In this document: in pieces, positions 1 through 5,759 of the stretch | Position numbering within the stretch: the first letter of the stretch is position 1 | How the letters are laid out: every line of letters begins with the position of its first letter | Assembly (NCBI GenBank): GCA_937141995.1 | Contig: CAKZQX010000706.1 | Coordinates: forward strand, 1-6,047 | Reading direction: 5' to 3' | From: an uncultured Chloroflexaceae bacterium | GTDB lineage: Bacteria > Chloroflexota > Chloroflexia > Chloroflexales > Chloroflexaceae | DNA length: 6,047 nucleotides | Made by a program: the position numbers and the translations under genes | The notes under the pieces: model-generated | Told to the model about the DNA's origin: nothing | Database searches by the model: none | The model's input: the letters and a program-made list of their open reading frames with translations, nothing else

Positions 1-1
1 A

Positions 2-631
2 GTAATTGAGACCGAAGAAAAAGAGCGCACCCGTATTGCCCGCGAATTGCACGACGAGATCGGCCAGACGCTCACCGGGTTGCATCTCTTGCTGGAGATG
101 AATAGCCGCGTGGTCGGCACACAGTCGCAGAACCTGCAGAATGCGCAGTTGCTCGTCAATGAACTGATGCGGCGCGTACGGGAGATTTCGCTCGATCTAC
201 GCCCCGCGATGCTGGATGACCTGGGTTTGCTGCCCACCCTGCGCTGGCACTTCAACCGCTACACCACGCAGACCGGTATTGAGGTACTATTTAAGCATCA
301 TGGCGTTGAACGGCGCTTCGTCTCGGATATTGAGACCGCCATCTACCGACTGGTGCAGGAGGCGCTGACGAATATCGCGCGCCATGCCCAGGTGGATATT
401 CTGACGGTGCGGCTCTGGGCCGATGAGGAAGTGCTGGAAGTGCAGATCGAGGATACCGGCATCGGGTTTGACCAGGATAGGATTCTTGCCGGCAAAACGT
501 CCAGCGGGCTGACCGGCATGCGCGAACGTGTGGAACTGCTTGGCGGTACATTTGCAATCAGATCACAACCAGGGCAGGGCACATGTCTGGCCGTCATAAT
601 GCCCCTGGAACATGCGGTTGTCGCAGTGTAA
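2..631 (+). CDS. Sensor histidine kinase, NarL/DegS type, 5'-truncated by window edge
   Basis: This is the C-terminal 209 residues of a two-component sensor kinase. It autophosphorylates a histidine and passes the phosphate to a response regulator, very likely the one encoded just downstream. The frame is open from base 2, so the gene starts outside the window; the TTG at 47 is inside the H-box and is not a start. Seen, in visible-residue numbering: HisKA_3 dimerisation/phosphoacceptor segment with ERTRIARELHDEIGQ (phospho-His H17, codon 50-52); the family signature around DLRP and LDDLGL (65-77); HATPase_c with N-box EALTNIARHA (N124), G1 box DTGIGFD (151-157) and G2 box SSGLTGMRERVELLGG (167-182). 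All key catalytic residues are present, so the kinase looks functional. The sensing part is off the window, so the signal is unknown. The last codons and the stop lie in the left arm of a 17-bp inverted repeat. Confidence 0.95.
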   Translation, partial: VIETEEKERTRIARELHDEIGQTLTGLHLLLEMNSRVVGTQSQNLQNAQLLVNELMRRVREISLDLRPAMLDDLGLLPTLRWHFNRYTTQTGIEVLFKHHGVERRFVSDIETAIYRLVQEALTNIARHAQVDILTVRLWADEEVLEVQIEDTGIGFDQDRILAGKTSSGLTGMRERVELLGGTFAIRSQPGQGTCLAVIMPLEHAVVAV

Positions 632-669
632 GTTAAACCGTGACATGGCCGGTTACACTGCGACAACCG
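615..669 (+). promoter_or_regulatory. 17-bp perfect inverted repeat spanning the kinase stop codon (intercistronic hairpin)
   Basis: Arms 615-631 (CGGTTGTCGCAGTGTAA) and 653-669 are exact reverse complements, with a 21-nt loop. The left arm encodes the last five residues and TAA of the kinase gene. No T-run follows the right arm, so it is not a standard intrinsic terminator. It may protect the kinase mRNA from 3' exonucleases, serve as a processing site, or lower readthrough so that kinase and regulator amounts differ. The role is inference; the pairing is seen directly. Confidence 0.7.
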
Positions 670-721
670 GTGTCCATTTGTACATTCACCCAATTGCTGT
701 AGTCGCCGAGAGAGGATAAGG

Positions 722-1372
722 ATGACGACCATCCTGCTGGCAGATGATCATCATGTGGTACGCCTGGGATTACGGGCGCTACTGGATGCCGAACCGGACT
801 TTGATGTCATTGGCGAAGCGACCGATGGACTGGAAACCAGTCGCATGGTGGAAACGCTCAAGCCGGAGGTATTAATTGTTGACCTGATGATGCCCGGCCT
901 CAACGGGTTGGAAGTTACCCGTCAGGTCAGCCGGCGTGTTCACCAGACCCGGATTATCATTCTATCGATGCATGCAAACGAAGCCTATGTGTTGGAAGCG
1001 CTGCGCAACGGTGCTTCCGCCTATGTGCTCAAGGACTCGCGTGCCGATGATCTGGTCTACGCGGTGCGCGAAGTGACGGAGGGACGGCGCTACTTGAGCC
1101 CACCGCTATCGGAGCGTGCTATCAACAGCTACATTCGGCAGGCCAACGAGTCTACCCTCGATCCCTACGAGACCCTGACGAACCGCGAGCGCGAGGTCTT
1201 AAACCTGGCGGCCCAGGGCTATAACGCCACCGAGATCGCGCAGAAGCTCTCGATCAGCGGGCGCACCGCCGAAACGCACCGCGCCAACCTGATGCGCAAA
1301 CTGGATCTGCATACGCAGACCGATCTGATCCGCTATGCGCTCCGGCGCGGCATTATCGCCCTCGAAGATTAG
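722..1372 (+). CDS. Two-component response regulator, NarL/FixJ (LuxR-type HTH) family
   Basis: A full-length 216-residue DNA-binding response regulator, the likely partner of the kinase upstream. The receiver domain covers about residues 3-118: acidic pair D8/D9, phospho-acceptor D54 in LIVDLMMPG, switch residue S82 and conserved K104 in YVLKD. A linker follows, then a LuxR-type helix-turn-helix at about 150-212 with LTNREREVLNLAAQGYNATEIA and the recognition-helix region SGRTAETHRANLMRKL. ATG 722 has an AGAGGA ribosome site at 711-716, 5 nt upstream. The gene lies 90 nt after the kinase, on the same strand, separated by a hairpin. Phosphorylation at D54 should promote dimerisation and DNA binding; target genes cannot be told from the sequence. 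No defect is seen. A foldback repeat begins 9 nt after the stop. Confidence 0.96.
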   Translation: MTTILLADDHHVVRLGLRALLDAEPDFDVIGEATDGLETSRMVETLKPEVLIVDLMMPGLNGLEVTRQVSRRVHQTRIIILSMHANEAYVLEALRNGASAYVLKDSRADDLVYAVREVTEGRRYLSPPLSERAINSYIRQANESTLDPYETLTNREREVLNLAAQGYNATEIAQKLSISGRTAETHRANLMRKLDLHTQTDLIRYALRRGIIALED

Positions 1373-1464
1373 GGAGAGCTAACACGCGTTACGCGGTGAG
1401 CTTTCAAGCCGAATGTTTCATCCGATGGAAGCCCGATTCGCCTGCGGCAGCATGGTACATTTTT

Positions 1465-1513
1465 TATCTTTTCCCAAACATTTGCACTTTGTGCAAATGT
1501 TTGGGAAAAGATA
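1465..1513. repeat. Perfect 23-bp hairpin with 3-nt loop, centre of foldback copy 1
   Basis: Arms 1465-1487 and 1491-1513 pair with no mismatch around loop TTT. The inner 12 bp (AAACATTTGCAC and its complement) are identical to copy 2, while the outer 11 bp (TATCTTTTCCC) differ from copy 2 with full compensation on the other side. The T-run lies before the hairpin (1461-1465) and not after it, so it is not a standard terminator on the + strand; on the - strand it is followed by A's. Confidence 0.9.
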
Positions 1514-1587
1514 GGTTTCTTCCATCCTACCGGAGGCACTATCCACTGTCAAACACAGGATCGCGTAACGCATATCAGCACTGGTCG

Positions 1588-1623
1588 TTTCGCGGCTTTC
1601 GCTCATTTCGCGGCGTTCATGGT
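1588..1623. repeat. Four tandem 9-nt units (TTTCGCGGC type)
   Basis: Consecutive units read TTTCGCGGC, TTTCGCTCA, TTTCGCGGC and GTTCATGGT. Units 1 and 3 are identical. The run falls in the extra stretch of the right arm of foldback copy 1 and has no counterpart in copy 2. It may be a degenerate simple repeat that inserted or expanded there. Confidence 0.6.
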
Positions 1624-1651
1624 CCAAACCCTCGCCGCGTAACGCGTGTAA

Positions 1652-1674
1652 CTGAGAACCACGAGCTGAGAACA
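1652..1674. repeat. Two CTGAGAACM units upstream of the Uma2-type gene
   Basis: CTGAGAACC (1652-1660) and CTGAGAACA (1666-1674) are spaced 14 nt apart. The same unit occurs just after the Uma2-type gene (CTGAGAACA 2456-2464, GAGAACAAA 2465-2473, GAGAACAAAG 2443-2452), so the gene is flanked by one repeat family. Function unknown. Confidence 0.55.
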
Positions 1675-1693
1675 ATCGTTTCTATGTTACAAT
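1666..1693 (+). promoter_or_regulatory. Possible sigma-70-type promoter of the Uma2-type gene
   Basis: CTGAGA (1666-1671, 4/6 to TTGACA) is followed after 16 nt by TACAAT (1688-1693, 5/6 to TATAAT), about 45 nt before the gene start. The -35 part lies inside a CTGAGAACA repeat unit, so the match may be chance. Confidence 0.3.
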
Positions 1694-1725
1694 AAAGTAC
1701 GCTGATGCGAACAGTCGTACGAGTG

Positions 1726-1732
1726 AAGAGGA
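1726..1732 (+). promoter_or_regulatory. Ribosome binding site that selects the start of the Uma2-type gene
   Basis: AAGAGGA ends 1 nt before the ATG at 1734 but 7 nt before the in-frame ATG at 1740. The latter spacing is normal, so 1740 is the preferred start. Confidence 0.6.
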
Positions 1733-1739
1733 TATGCCG

Positions 1740-2432
1740 ATGAGTAGTGCCATTGATACATCTCTACAGCAGGAGCGGAACATCCGCTACCCGGAAAGTG
1801 ATGGGCAGCCGATGGCTGAAAACACCCGCCAATTTCGCTGGATTGTGATGATTAAAGAGAACCTGGAAACCCTCTTCCAGGATCAGGCCGATGTGTTTGT
1901 CGCGGGCGACCTGCTCTGGTACCCGGTCAAAGGCCACCCGAAGATCTGCCGCGCCCCGGATGCAATGGTGGTCTTTGGGCGACCCAAGGGCGACCGGGGC
2001 TCGTATCAGCAGTGGGAGGAAAACGGCATCGTGCCGCAGGTCGTCTTCGAGGTCCGTTCCCCGACTAACGGCTTCAGAGAGATGCTGGATAAGCTCGAAT
2101 TTTACGATACCTACGGCGTCGAAGAGTATTACACCTACGACCCGGACCCGCAGCGCAACGACCTGACCGGCTTTCGGCGACAGGATGATCGGTTGCGCCC
2201 GATTGAAGCGATCAATGGCTGGGTCAGCCCACGCCTGGGCATTCGCTTCGATACCAGCGGCAGCGAGTTGCGCATCTTCCGCCCGGACAACGCGCCCTTC
2301 CGCAGCCACCAGGAGTTGGCGCGTGAACGCGACACCGAGCGCGCCGCTCGGCAGCAGGCCGAGCAACGCGCGGCGCAACTCGCAGCCCGACTGCGCGAAC
2401 TGGGCATCGATCCTGATGCGTCAGCGGAGTGA
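1740..2432 (+). CDS. Uma2 (DUF820) family PD-(D/E)XK nuclease-fold protein
   Basis: A 230-residue soluble protein of the Uma2 family, which has a restriction-endonuclease-like PD-(D/E)XK fold; in most members the biological role is unproven. Numbered from ATG 1740: the core is at about 30-170, with the acidic residue D74 in APDAMVVF, the strand VVFEVRSPTN (E104, S107), K118 in DKLEFYDTYGVEEYY, and the closing segment GWVSPRLGI. The normal metal-site residues are therefore present. The C-terminal about 40 residues (190-226) are a charged, Ala/Arg/Gln/Glu-rich heptad-like coiled coil ending LRELGIDPD, common in Uma2 proteins of Chloroflexota and cyanobacteria. An alternative start at ATG 1734 adds two residues but sits only 1 nt from the ribosome site. 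It is a single gene with no partner methylase, convergent with the next gene and flanked by GAGAACA repeats, which suggests an accessory gene. Family assignment is firm; nuclease activity is inferred. Confidence 0.9.
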   Translation: MSSAIDTSLQQERNIRYPESDGQPMAENTRQFRWIVMIKENLETLFQDQADVFVAGDLLWYPVKGHPKICRAPDAMVVFGRPKGDRGSYQQWEENGIVPQVVFEVRSPTNGFREMLDKLEFYDTYGVEEYYTYDPDPQRNDLTGFRRQDDRLRPIEAINGWVSPRLGIRFDTSGSELRIFRPDNAPFRSHQELARERDTERAARQQAEQRAAQLAARLRELGIDPDASAE

Positions 2433-2442
2433 GAGTAAATAC

Positions 2443-2529
2443 GAGAACAAAGCAACTGAGAACAGAGAACAAATACGTCATCTAATGACACTACGCCAGT
2501 TGCAGTTAGTTCTCTGTTACTTTGTTCTC
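2443..2529. terminator. Possible bidirectional terminator from GAGAACA-type inverted repeats
   Basis: Two perfect 10-bp pairs share an axis: GAGAACAAAG (2443-2452) with 2520-2529, and AACAGAGAAC (2461-2470) with 2509-2518. They are separated by 8 unpaired nt on the left and 1 on the right, with a 38-nt loop. It sits in the 113-nt gap between the convergent Uma2-type gene and the - strand membrane-protein gene, where a shared terminator is expected. There is no clean T-run on the + strand, only a pyrimidine-rich stretch. The structure is seen; termination is inferred. Confidence 0.45.
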
Positions 2530-2545
2530 TGTTCTTCACTATAGA

Positions 2546-3301
2546 TTACATCGTAGAGCGGAAAGAGGGCTGTCTCTTCTGATACAAAACGGTTGGCAGG
2601 ACTTGCGCCAGGGCAACAGCGTGACCCAACAGTGCCATAGGAACCACAAATGCCGGCAGCCAGATAAACGGAACCTGACTGACCAGGGTGTTAGGTGGCT
2701 GCATGGCCGGATCGTAGAAGATCCCTGGAAACGATTGAAAGGCAACCCGGATCGTGTTGAGCAGAATCAGCAGGGCAATACCATTCCAGGCCAGCGCGAG
2801 CAGTCGGGTCCAGGCATATTGCCGGGCCACCAGGACGGCAATAATCGGCGCAGTGACACCCACCAGCAGATCAATATTCTGTCCCTCGAACGACATGGCC
2901 CGTGGTATCAAGCCCTGGTGATAGAGATTCCAGAGAACATATTCAATTCCCACTCGAAATACCTGGTAGCCGATGAGCCATGCCATCGGTGTCACCACCA
3001 GGTAAGTGCGTAGCGCCGGCACGGCAATGCAGCAGAAGATTGCTATCCAGGGTGGCAGCAGGGCCAGGGCAAATGGTGGCGGGAACCGTGTCAGGAAGGT
3101 GTCAAAAAACCCGTTGGCCGCCAGGACACCCAACACGCCCAGCCATCCCCCCAGCAGCAGCACTATCCCACCGGCACGCCGCCGACCAGTTGCATGCGAC
3201 AGCCCCAGCACCCGCCCATTGCGCCACACCACGCCCGCCATACCCGCAACCAGGGCTCCGACAATCAAGACAAACAGCAGCACTGTCCCTGTATTTGCCA
3301 T
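2546..3301 (-). CDS. Seven-helix integral membrane protein of unknown function
   Basis: A 251-residue hydrophobic protein. About seven membrane segments can be seen, at roughly residues 4-26, 44-63, 77-98, 101-125, 142-160, 164-186 and 207-234. Polar motifs lie between them: VGIEYVLWNLYHQGLIPRAMSFEGQNID (117-144), PPNT (202-205) and PFIWLPAF (211-218). The block MSFEGQNIDLLVGVTAP with the following QPPN and FxWLPAFxVP motifs resembles an uncharacterised bacterial membrane family that I recall but cannot name; no catalytic or transport residues are known to me. A TTG three bases upstream also opens the frame, but ATG 3301 has GGAGG 7 nt before it, so ATG is chosen. It is the last gene of the - strand run, 57 nt after the AraC-type regulator, and is probably co-transcribed with it. 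Its role may be tied to the exporter upstream, but this is only context. Confidence 0.85.
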   Translation of the reverse strand: MANTGTVLLFVLIVGALVAGMAGVVWRNGRVLGLSHATGRRRAGGIVLLLGGWLGVLGVLAANGFFDTFLTRFPPPFALALLPPWIAIFCCIAVPALRTYLVVTPMAWLIGYQVFRVGIEYVLWNLYHQGLIPRAMSFEGQNIDLLVGVTAPIIAVLVARQYAWTRLLALAWNGIALLILLNTIRVAFQSFPGIFYDPAMQPPNTLVSQVPFIWLPAFVVPMALLGHAVALAQVLPTVLYQKRQPSFRSTM

Positions 3302-3308
3302 CAATCCG

Positions 3309-3313
3309 CCTCC
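3309..3313 (-). promoter_or_regulatory. Strong Shine-Dalgarno for the membrane-protein gene
   Basis: GGAGG on the - strand, 7 nt before ATG 3301 and only 4 nt before the alternative TTG at 3304. This decides the start. Confidence 0.7.
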
Positions 3314-3358
3314 AATCGCTCAGTTCTGCTATCCTCTGCTGGAGCATAGCACAAAACA

Positions 3359-4330
3359 TTATGGAGCATGTATCGAAAATTGCGCCGTTCGTTGCTGCCG
3401 ACGGTAAGCCTGGGGCGACATCTGGACATGGCGTTTGAACAACAGGCTAAAGGAAGGCAGGCTGCTGAACCCGACCTCCTGGCAGATAGCGCTGATCGGC
3501 AGATCAGTTGAACGGAGCAGACCCTGGGCCTGCTCCAGGCGGAGGTGCGTCAGGTACTGGTGCGGTGTCTCATGAAATACCTGTCGGAACAACCGTAGAA
3601 AATGGTGCTGCGACAGGGCGGCAGCCTCGGCAATCTGGTGGAGCCGAATGGGTTGAGTCGCATGCGCATGCATAAAATCGCGCGCGATATGGAGACGGCG
3701 ATAGATTTCGTGACGGGTAGCGGGGCGCGTCGCCGGAAGGCGCGCAATCTGCGCCAGTACTTGCTGGTGAACAAACAACAGACCCTCGATAATTATGTCA
3801 AGCTGTTCATCAAGCCGGGCCGGATCAAGCGTACGCGCCTGAATATCCCGACGTAGCGCAAAAAGCAATGGCGCAAGTGTGGCATCGTAATGATAGCGTT
3901 GCTCAAAAAATGATAGTTGCGCAGTATGGCTGTCGGCTGGTTGCTCCAGCAACGCATGACTCGCCGTTGTCAAACTGTGGGTGATATCCGCGAAGCGTTC
4001 CGGGCGGATGTAGAGCTGCAGGGCTTCCACCGGAGCAAGCTGCTCAACCGTAAAGGTGCGCGGTGTACCATCGTTCAGCACCAGATAACTGCTGTCATCT
4101 ATAGCTAGCTGCCGCTGTCCCACGGTGTAGGTAGTTGTGCCCCCAAAGGAGCAGAGGAGCGAAAGCGGAGCGTGATGGGCCGGATAATCGGCCGGCACAT
4201 CCGCTGTGTGAAAGACCGCCGTCGGCCACCCGATGTCCGGACATGGCAAATCCGGATTGAAGCCTGGAAGCCGATGCTGTGGAAAAGCTCTAAAGAGAAG
4301 AGCTTCTTTGGCTGTGATCGATCCTGGCAT
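3359..4330 (-). CDS. AraC/XylS-family transcriptional regulator
   Basis: A 323-residue transcription factor. The N-terminal about 110 residues look like a cupin-type AraC sensing domain (LSLLCSFGGTTTYTVGQRQLAIDDSSYLVLNDG, 57-88). A helical linker follows, then the C-terminal double helix-turn-helix at about 210-313: first HTH IRLHQIAEAAALSQHHFLRLFRQVFHETPHQYL (228-260), second HTH ISAICQEVGFSSLPSFSLLFKRHVQMSPQAYRR (279-311), with the conserved GFSS and SPxxYR signatures. The frame is open up to 4390, but that would overlap the exporter gene by 50 nt. ATG 4330 is chosen because it lies 10 nt after the exporter stop; a GAAGGAAG ribosome site is 13 nt upstream, which is rather long. The gene lies directly downstream of the split exporter and upstream of the membrane protein, so it probably controls this operon. 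The ligand cannot be predicted. Confidence 0.93.
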   Translation of the reverse strand: MPGSITAKEALLFRAFPQHRLPGFNPDLPCPDIGWPTAVFHTADVPADYPAHHAPLSLLCSFGGTTTYTVGQRQLAIDDSSYLVLNDGTPRTFTVEQLAPVEALQLYIRPERFADITHSLTTASHALLEQPADSHTAQLSFFEQRYHYDATLAPLLFALRRDIQARTLDPARLDEQLDIIIEGLLFVHQQVLAQIARLPATRPATRHEIYRRLHIARDFMHAHATQPIRLHQIAEAAALSQHHFLRLFRQVFHETPHQYLTHLRLEQAQGLLRSTDLPISAICQEVGFSSLPSFSLLFKRHVQMSPQAYRRQQRTAQFSIHAP

Positions 4331-4340
4331 TGCTTGTATT

Positions 4341-4814
4341 CTACTTCCTTCGCTGAAACAGCAGACTGGGGGCAGCGATACCCACCGCAATCGCCCCCAG
4401 GATCAGCGCAGTTTTGCTGGCATTAAATGCTGCGTCAACCAGTTCAATTGTATTGGCATTGGGACCGCCGGCAGTAAACTGGAGCAGATTGATCATCGTG
4501 CCAAAGGCAAAACTCCCCGGCACCATCGGAATAACGCCCGTCACCGTGAAGATCGGTACCGGCGAGCGCAGATAGCGCGCCAGCAGCGTCCCCAGAAACC
4601 CGACCGTTGTCGCGCCAACCAGGGTCGCGCCCTCAATGGTAAACCCGGTTGTCTCCATCAGCAGTGTGCGGACCATATGCCCGGCCGCCCCACAGAGCGC
4701 ACAACCCGGCAGCAGGCGCGGCGGCACATTAAAGAGCACCGCAAAGCCCAGCGAGGCCAGCCCCGACCAGAAGGCATCCTGGAGTAGCAGCCAGAGCAGT
4801 TCAACGAGACTCAT
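4341..4814 (-). CDS. Threonine/serine exporter ThrE C-terminal half (ThrE_2/DUF3815, YjjB-like)
   Basis: A 157-residue membrane protein, the same length as E. coli YjjB as I recall it. About five helices can be seen, at roughly 6-28, 34-52, 60-82, 86-112 and 132-153. The family signature is PVPIFTVTGVIPMVPGSFAF (86-105). In Corynebacterium ThrE this domain is fused to a DUF1212 domain and exports threonine and serine; in E. coli YjjP/YjjB the halves are separate and have been linked to succinate export. Here the halves are separate, and the start ATG (4814-4812) overlaps the upstream stop TGA (4813-4811) as ATGA, so translation is likely coupled and the two proteins should form one transporter. 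A G-rich stretch just before the start may act as the ribosome site. The frame stays open far upstream, but that part is the shadow of the neighbouring gene. The substrate is unknown. Confidence 0.92.
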   Translation of the reverse strand: MSLVELLWLLLQDAFWSGLASLGFAVLFNVPPRLLPGCALCGAAGHMVRTLLMETTGFTIEGATLVGATTVGFLGTLLARYLRSPVPIFTVTGVIPMVPGSFAFGTMINLLQFTAGGPNANTIELVDAAFNASKTALILGAIAVGIAAPSLLFQRRK

Positions 4815-5668
4815 AACGCCCCCACCCCGACCACCCACATCGCCAGCAGCAGACCGAGCGCAATACTGAGTGAAATAAGCAACCCGGTCATGCCGCGTGC
4901 CACGCCCGCCACCATATGCCCCTTGATCAGATCCTCGATGGCGTTGATCAAGGGCACGCCGGGAACCAGCAGCAACACCGAGGCCACCAGTGGAATGCGA
5001 GTTATCTCCGGATCGTAGTGTAGTTGCAGCAACACCGCGCTGCTTGCCGACAGCCCACCCACAAACGCAGTCAGCGTGACAACCATCAAGAGGTTGAAGT
5101 GGCGGCGGGTCAACTCCTGGCGGACGAACATGGCTATGGCGGCTGACCCGAACGTCACACCGAAGATCGGCCATGTACCTCCAAAGAGGCGGCTAAACGC
5201 GGCACAGGCCAGTCCGACCATCAACACCACTACCCAGCGGTTGTAGCGCGGCTTGATAGCGCTAATTCGCCGCAGTTCCGTCCGCACCTGTGCCCGGTTC
5301 AGTTCCCCCCGGCTGACCTGACGGCTCAGGGTGTTAATCGCATCCACGATAGTCATATTCACGCCCAGCACGGGCACACGCCGTAGCTTGGTGCGAAACT
5401 CCCCGCCGCTGATGGTTGTGGCGACGACTGCGTTGGGCGATACCAGAATATCCATCCAGTCGCAGCCCATGCCGGTCCCCAGACGATGAACCGTCTCCTC
5501 AACCCGGTCGCTCTCCGCGCCATGCTGGAGCAGTAACTGCCCGGCCCAGAGCGCCAGGACAATCGCTTCGCGTAGTTCGTCACGCGCCAGGGGCGGTTTC
5601 GGCTGCGCCTGGTGAAACTCCTCAATCAAGTGTACTTCGTGAACTGGTTGTACCGTATTCTGTGGCAT
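4811..5668 (-). CDS. Threonine/serine exporter ThrE N-terminal half (DUF1212, YjjP-like)
   Basis: A 285-residue inner-membrane protein, the partner of the ThrE_2 protein downstream. The N-terminal about 140 residues are soluble and contain the family motif LLLQHGAESDRVEETVHRLG (45-64) and the segment ILVSPNAVVATTI (74-86). Membrane helices follow from about 145: roughly 145-163, 165-182, 192-215, 225-245 and 255-281. The signature IPLVASVLLLVPGVPLINAIEDLIKGH lies at 225-251. ATG 5668 is chosen; a GTG at 5704 would add twelve residues translated from the T-rich leader and has no ribosome site. The ribosome site at 5668 is itself weak (GCGAGAG close to the ATG). It is the first gene of the - strand operon. 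A terminator-like hairpin lies 23-70 nt upstream of the start, suggesting leader control. The family is firm; the exported substrate (amino acid or dicarboxylate) is not determined. Confidence 0.93.
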   Translation of the reverse strand: MPQNTVQPVHEVHLIEEFHQAQPKPPLARDELREAIVLALWAGQLLLQHGAESDRVEETVHRLGTGMGCDWMDILVSPNAVVATTISGGEFRTKLRRVPVLGVNMTIVDAINTLSRQVSRGELNRAQVRTELRRISAIKPRYNRWVVVLMVGLACAAFSRLFGGTWPIFGVTFGSAAIAMFVRQELTRRHFNLLMVVTLTAFVGGLSASSAVLLQLHYDPEITRIPLVASVLLLVPGVPLINAIEDLIKGHMVAGVARGMTGLLISLSIALGLLLAMWVVGVGAL

Positions 5669-5690
5669 AGCTCTCGCCGTCTTCAATCTG

Positions 5691-5738
5691 AAACAAACAA
5701 ACACGCGCTGCCCGGAAGTGCGGAACTTGCGGGCAGCG
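5691..5738 (-). terminator. Terminator-like hairpin in the leader of the exporter operon (possible attenuator)
   Basis: On the - strand a perfect 9-bp GC-rich stem (CGCTGCCCG, 5738-5730 pairing with 5714-5706) continues, after one mismatch, into 4 bp (AAGT/ACTT) and a 5-nt loop. It is followed by a T-rich tract, TGTTTGTTTGTTT (5703-5691). That is the shape of an intrinsic terminator. It ends 22 nt before the exporter ATG, downstream of a TATAAT at 5758-5753. It could be an attenuator for the exporter operon, or the terminator of a - strand gene beyond the right edge. Confidence 0.6.
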
Positions 5739-5752
5739 GGATGCTACTTCAT

Positions 5753-5758
5753 ATTATA
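5753..5758 (-). promoter_or_regulatory. Possible -10 box of the exporter operon promoter
   Basis: A perfect TATAAT on the - strand, 85 nt before the exporter ATG and touching the end of foldback copy 2. The best -35-like match is TTGAAC at 5785-5780 inside the element, but the spacer of 21 nt is too long, so only the -10 is supported. Confidence 0.4.
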
Positions 5759-5759
5759 T

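Larger units (their letters stand above)
1382..1649. repeat. Foldback (MITE-like) element, copy 1, 268 nt
   Basis: The ends are terminal inverted repeats: ACACGCGTTACGCGGTG at 1382-1398 and its complement at 1633-1649, 16 of 17 matching. The left 69 nt (1382-1450) align without gaps to copy 2 (5760-5828) at 55/69. Next come a T-run and a perfect 23-bp hairpin (1465-1513), then a 24-nt block (1514-1537) matching copy 2 (5897-5920) at 21/24. The right arm is 123 nt rather than the 69 of copy 2: it carries about 54 extra nt, including four 9-nt units, and a second internal GCGTAACGC (1563-1571). No transposase is encoded. The element fills most of the gap between the response regulator and the Uma2-type gene. 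It could be a non-autonomous mobile element or a structured repeat of the REP type. The open frames across it arise from the symmetry and show no protein family. Confidence 0.75.

Noticed and set aside
1465..1513. Copy 1 hairpin as the transcription terminator of the two-component pair
   Set aside because: The T-run lies before rather than after the stem on the + strand, and the same structure occurs in copy 2 where no + strand gene ends, so it belongs to the repeat. Incidental termination cannot be excluded.
1396..1695. Open frames on both strands across foldback copy 1 (99 and 85 residues)
   Set aside because: They run through the hairpin and its symmetric arms, have no ribosome site or recognisable family, and the peptide content (repeated FPNICT/CKCLGKD) is just the palindrome read on both strands.
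1764..2378. A 204-residue - strand open frame
   Set aside because: It is antisense to the Uma2-type gene, whose family motifs are clear; it has no start signal or known domain.
2522..3013. A 163-residue + strand open frame
   Set aside because: It is a shadow of the membrane-protein gene on the - strand; its composition is rich in Arg, Gln and His, with no domain.
4285..4305. 7-bp inverted repeat (AAGCTCT/AGAGCTT) near the 5' end of the AraC gene
   Set aside because: It is short, lies in codons of an intact gene and has no other supporting signal; likely chance.
4233..4787. A 184-residue + strand open frame
   Set aside because: It is antisense to the AraC and ThrE_2 genes, is Arg/Gln-rich and has no family signature.
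4815..5174. N-terminal extension of the ThrE_2 frame
   Set aside because: The extension is low-complexity shadow sequence of the DUF1212 gene; the ATGA overlap and the YjjB-like length fix the start at 4814.
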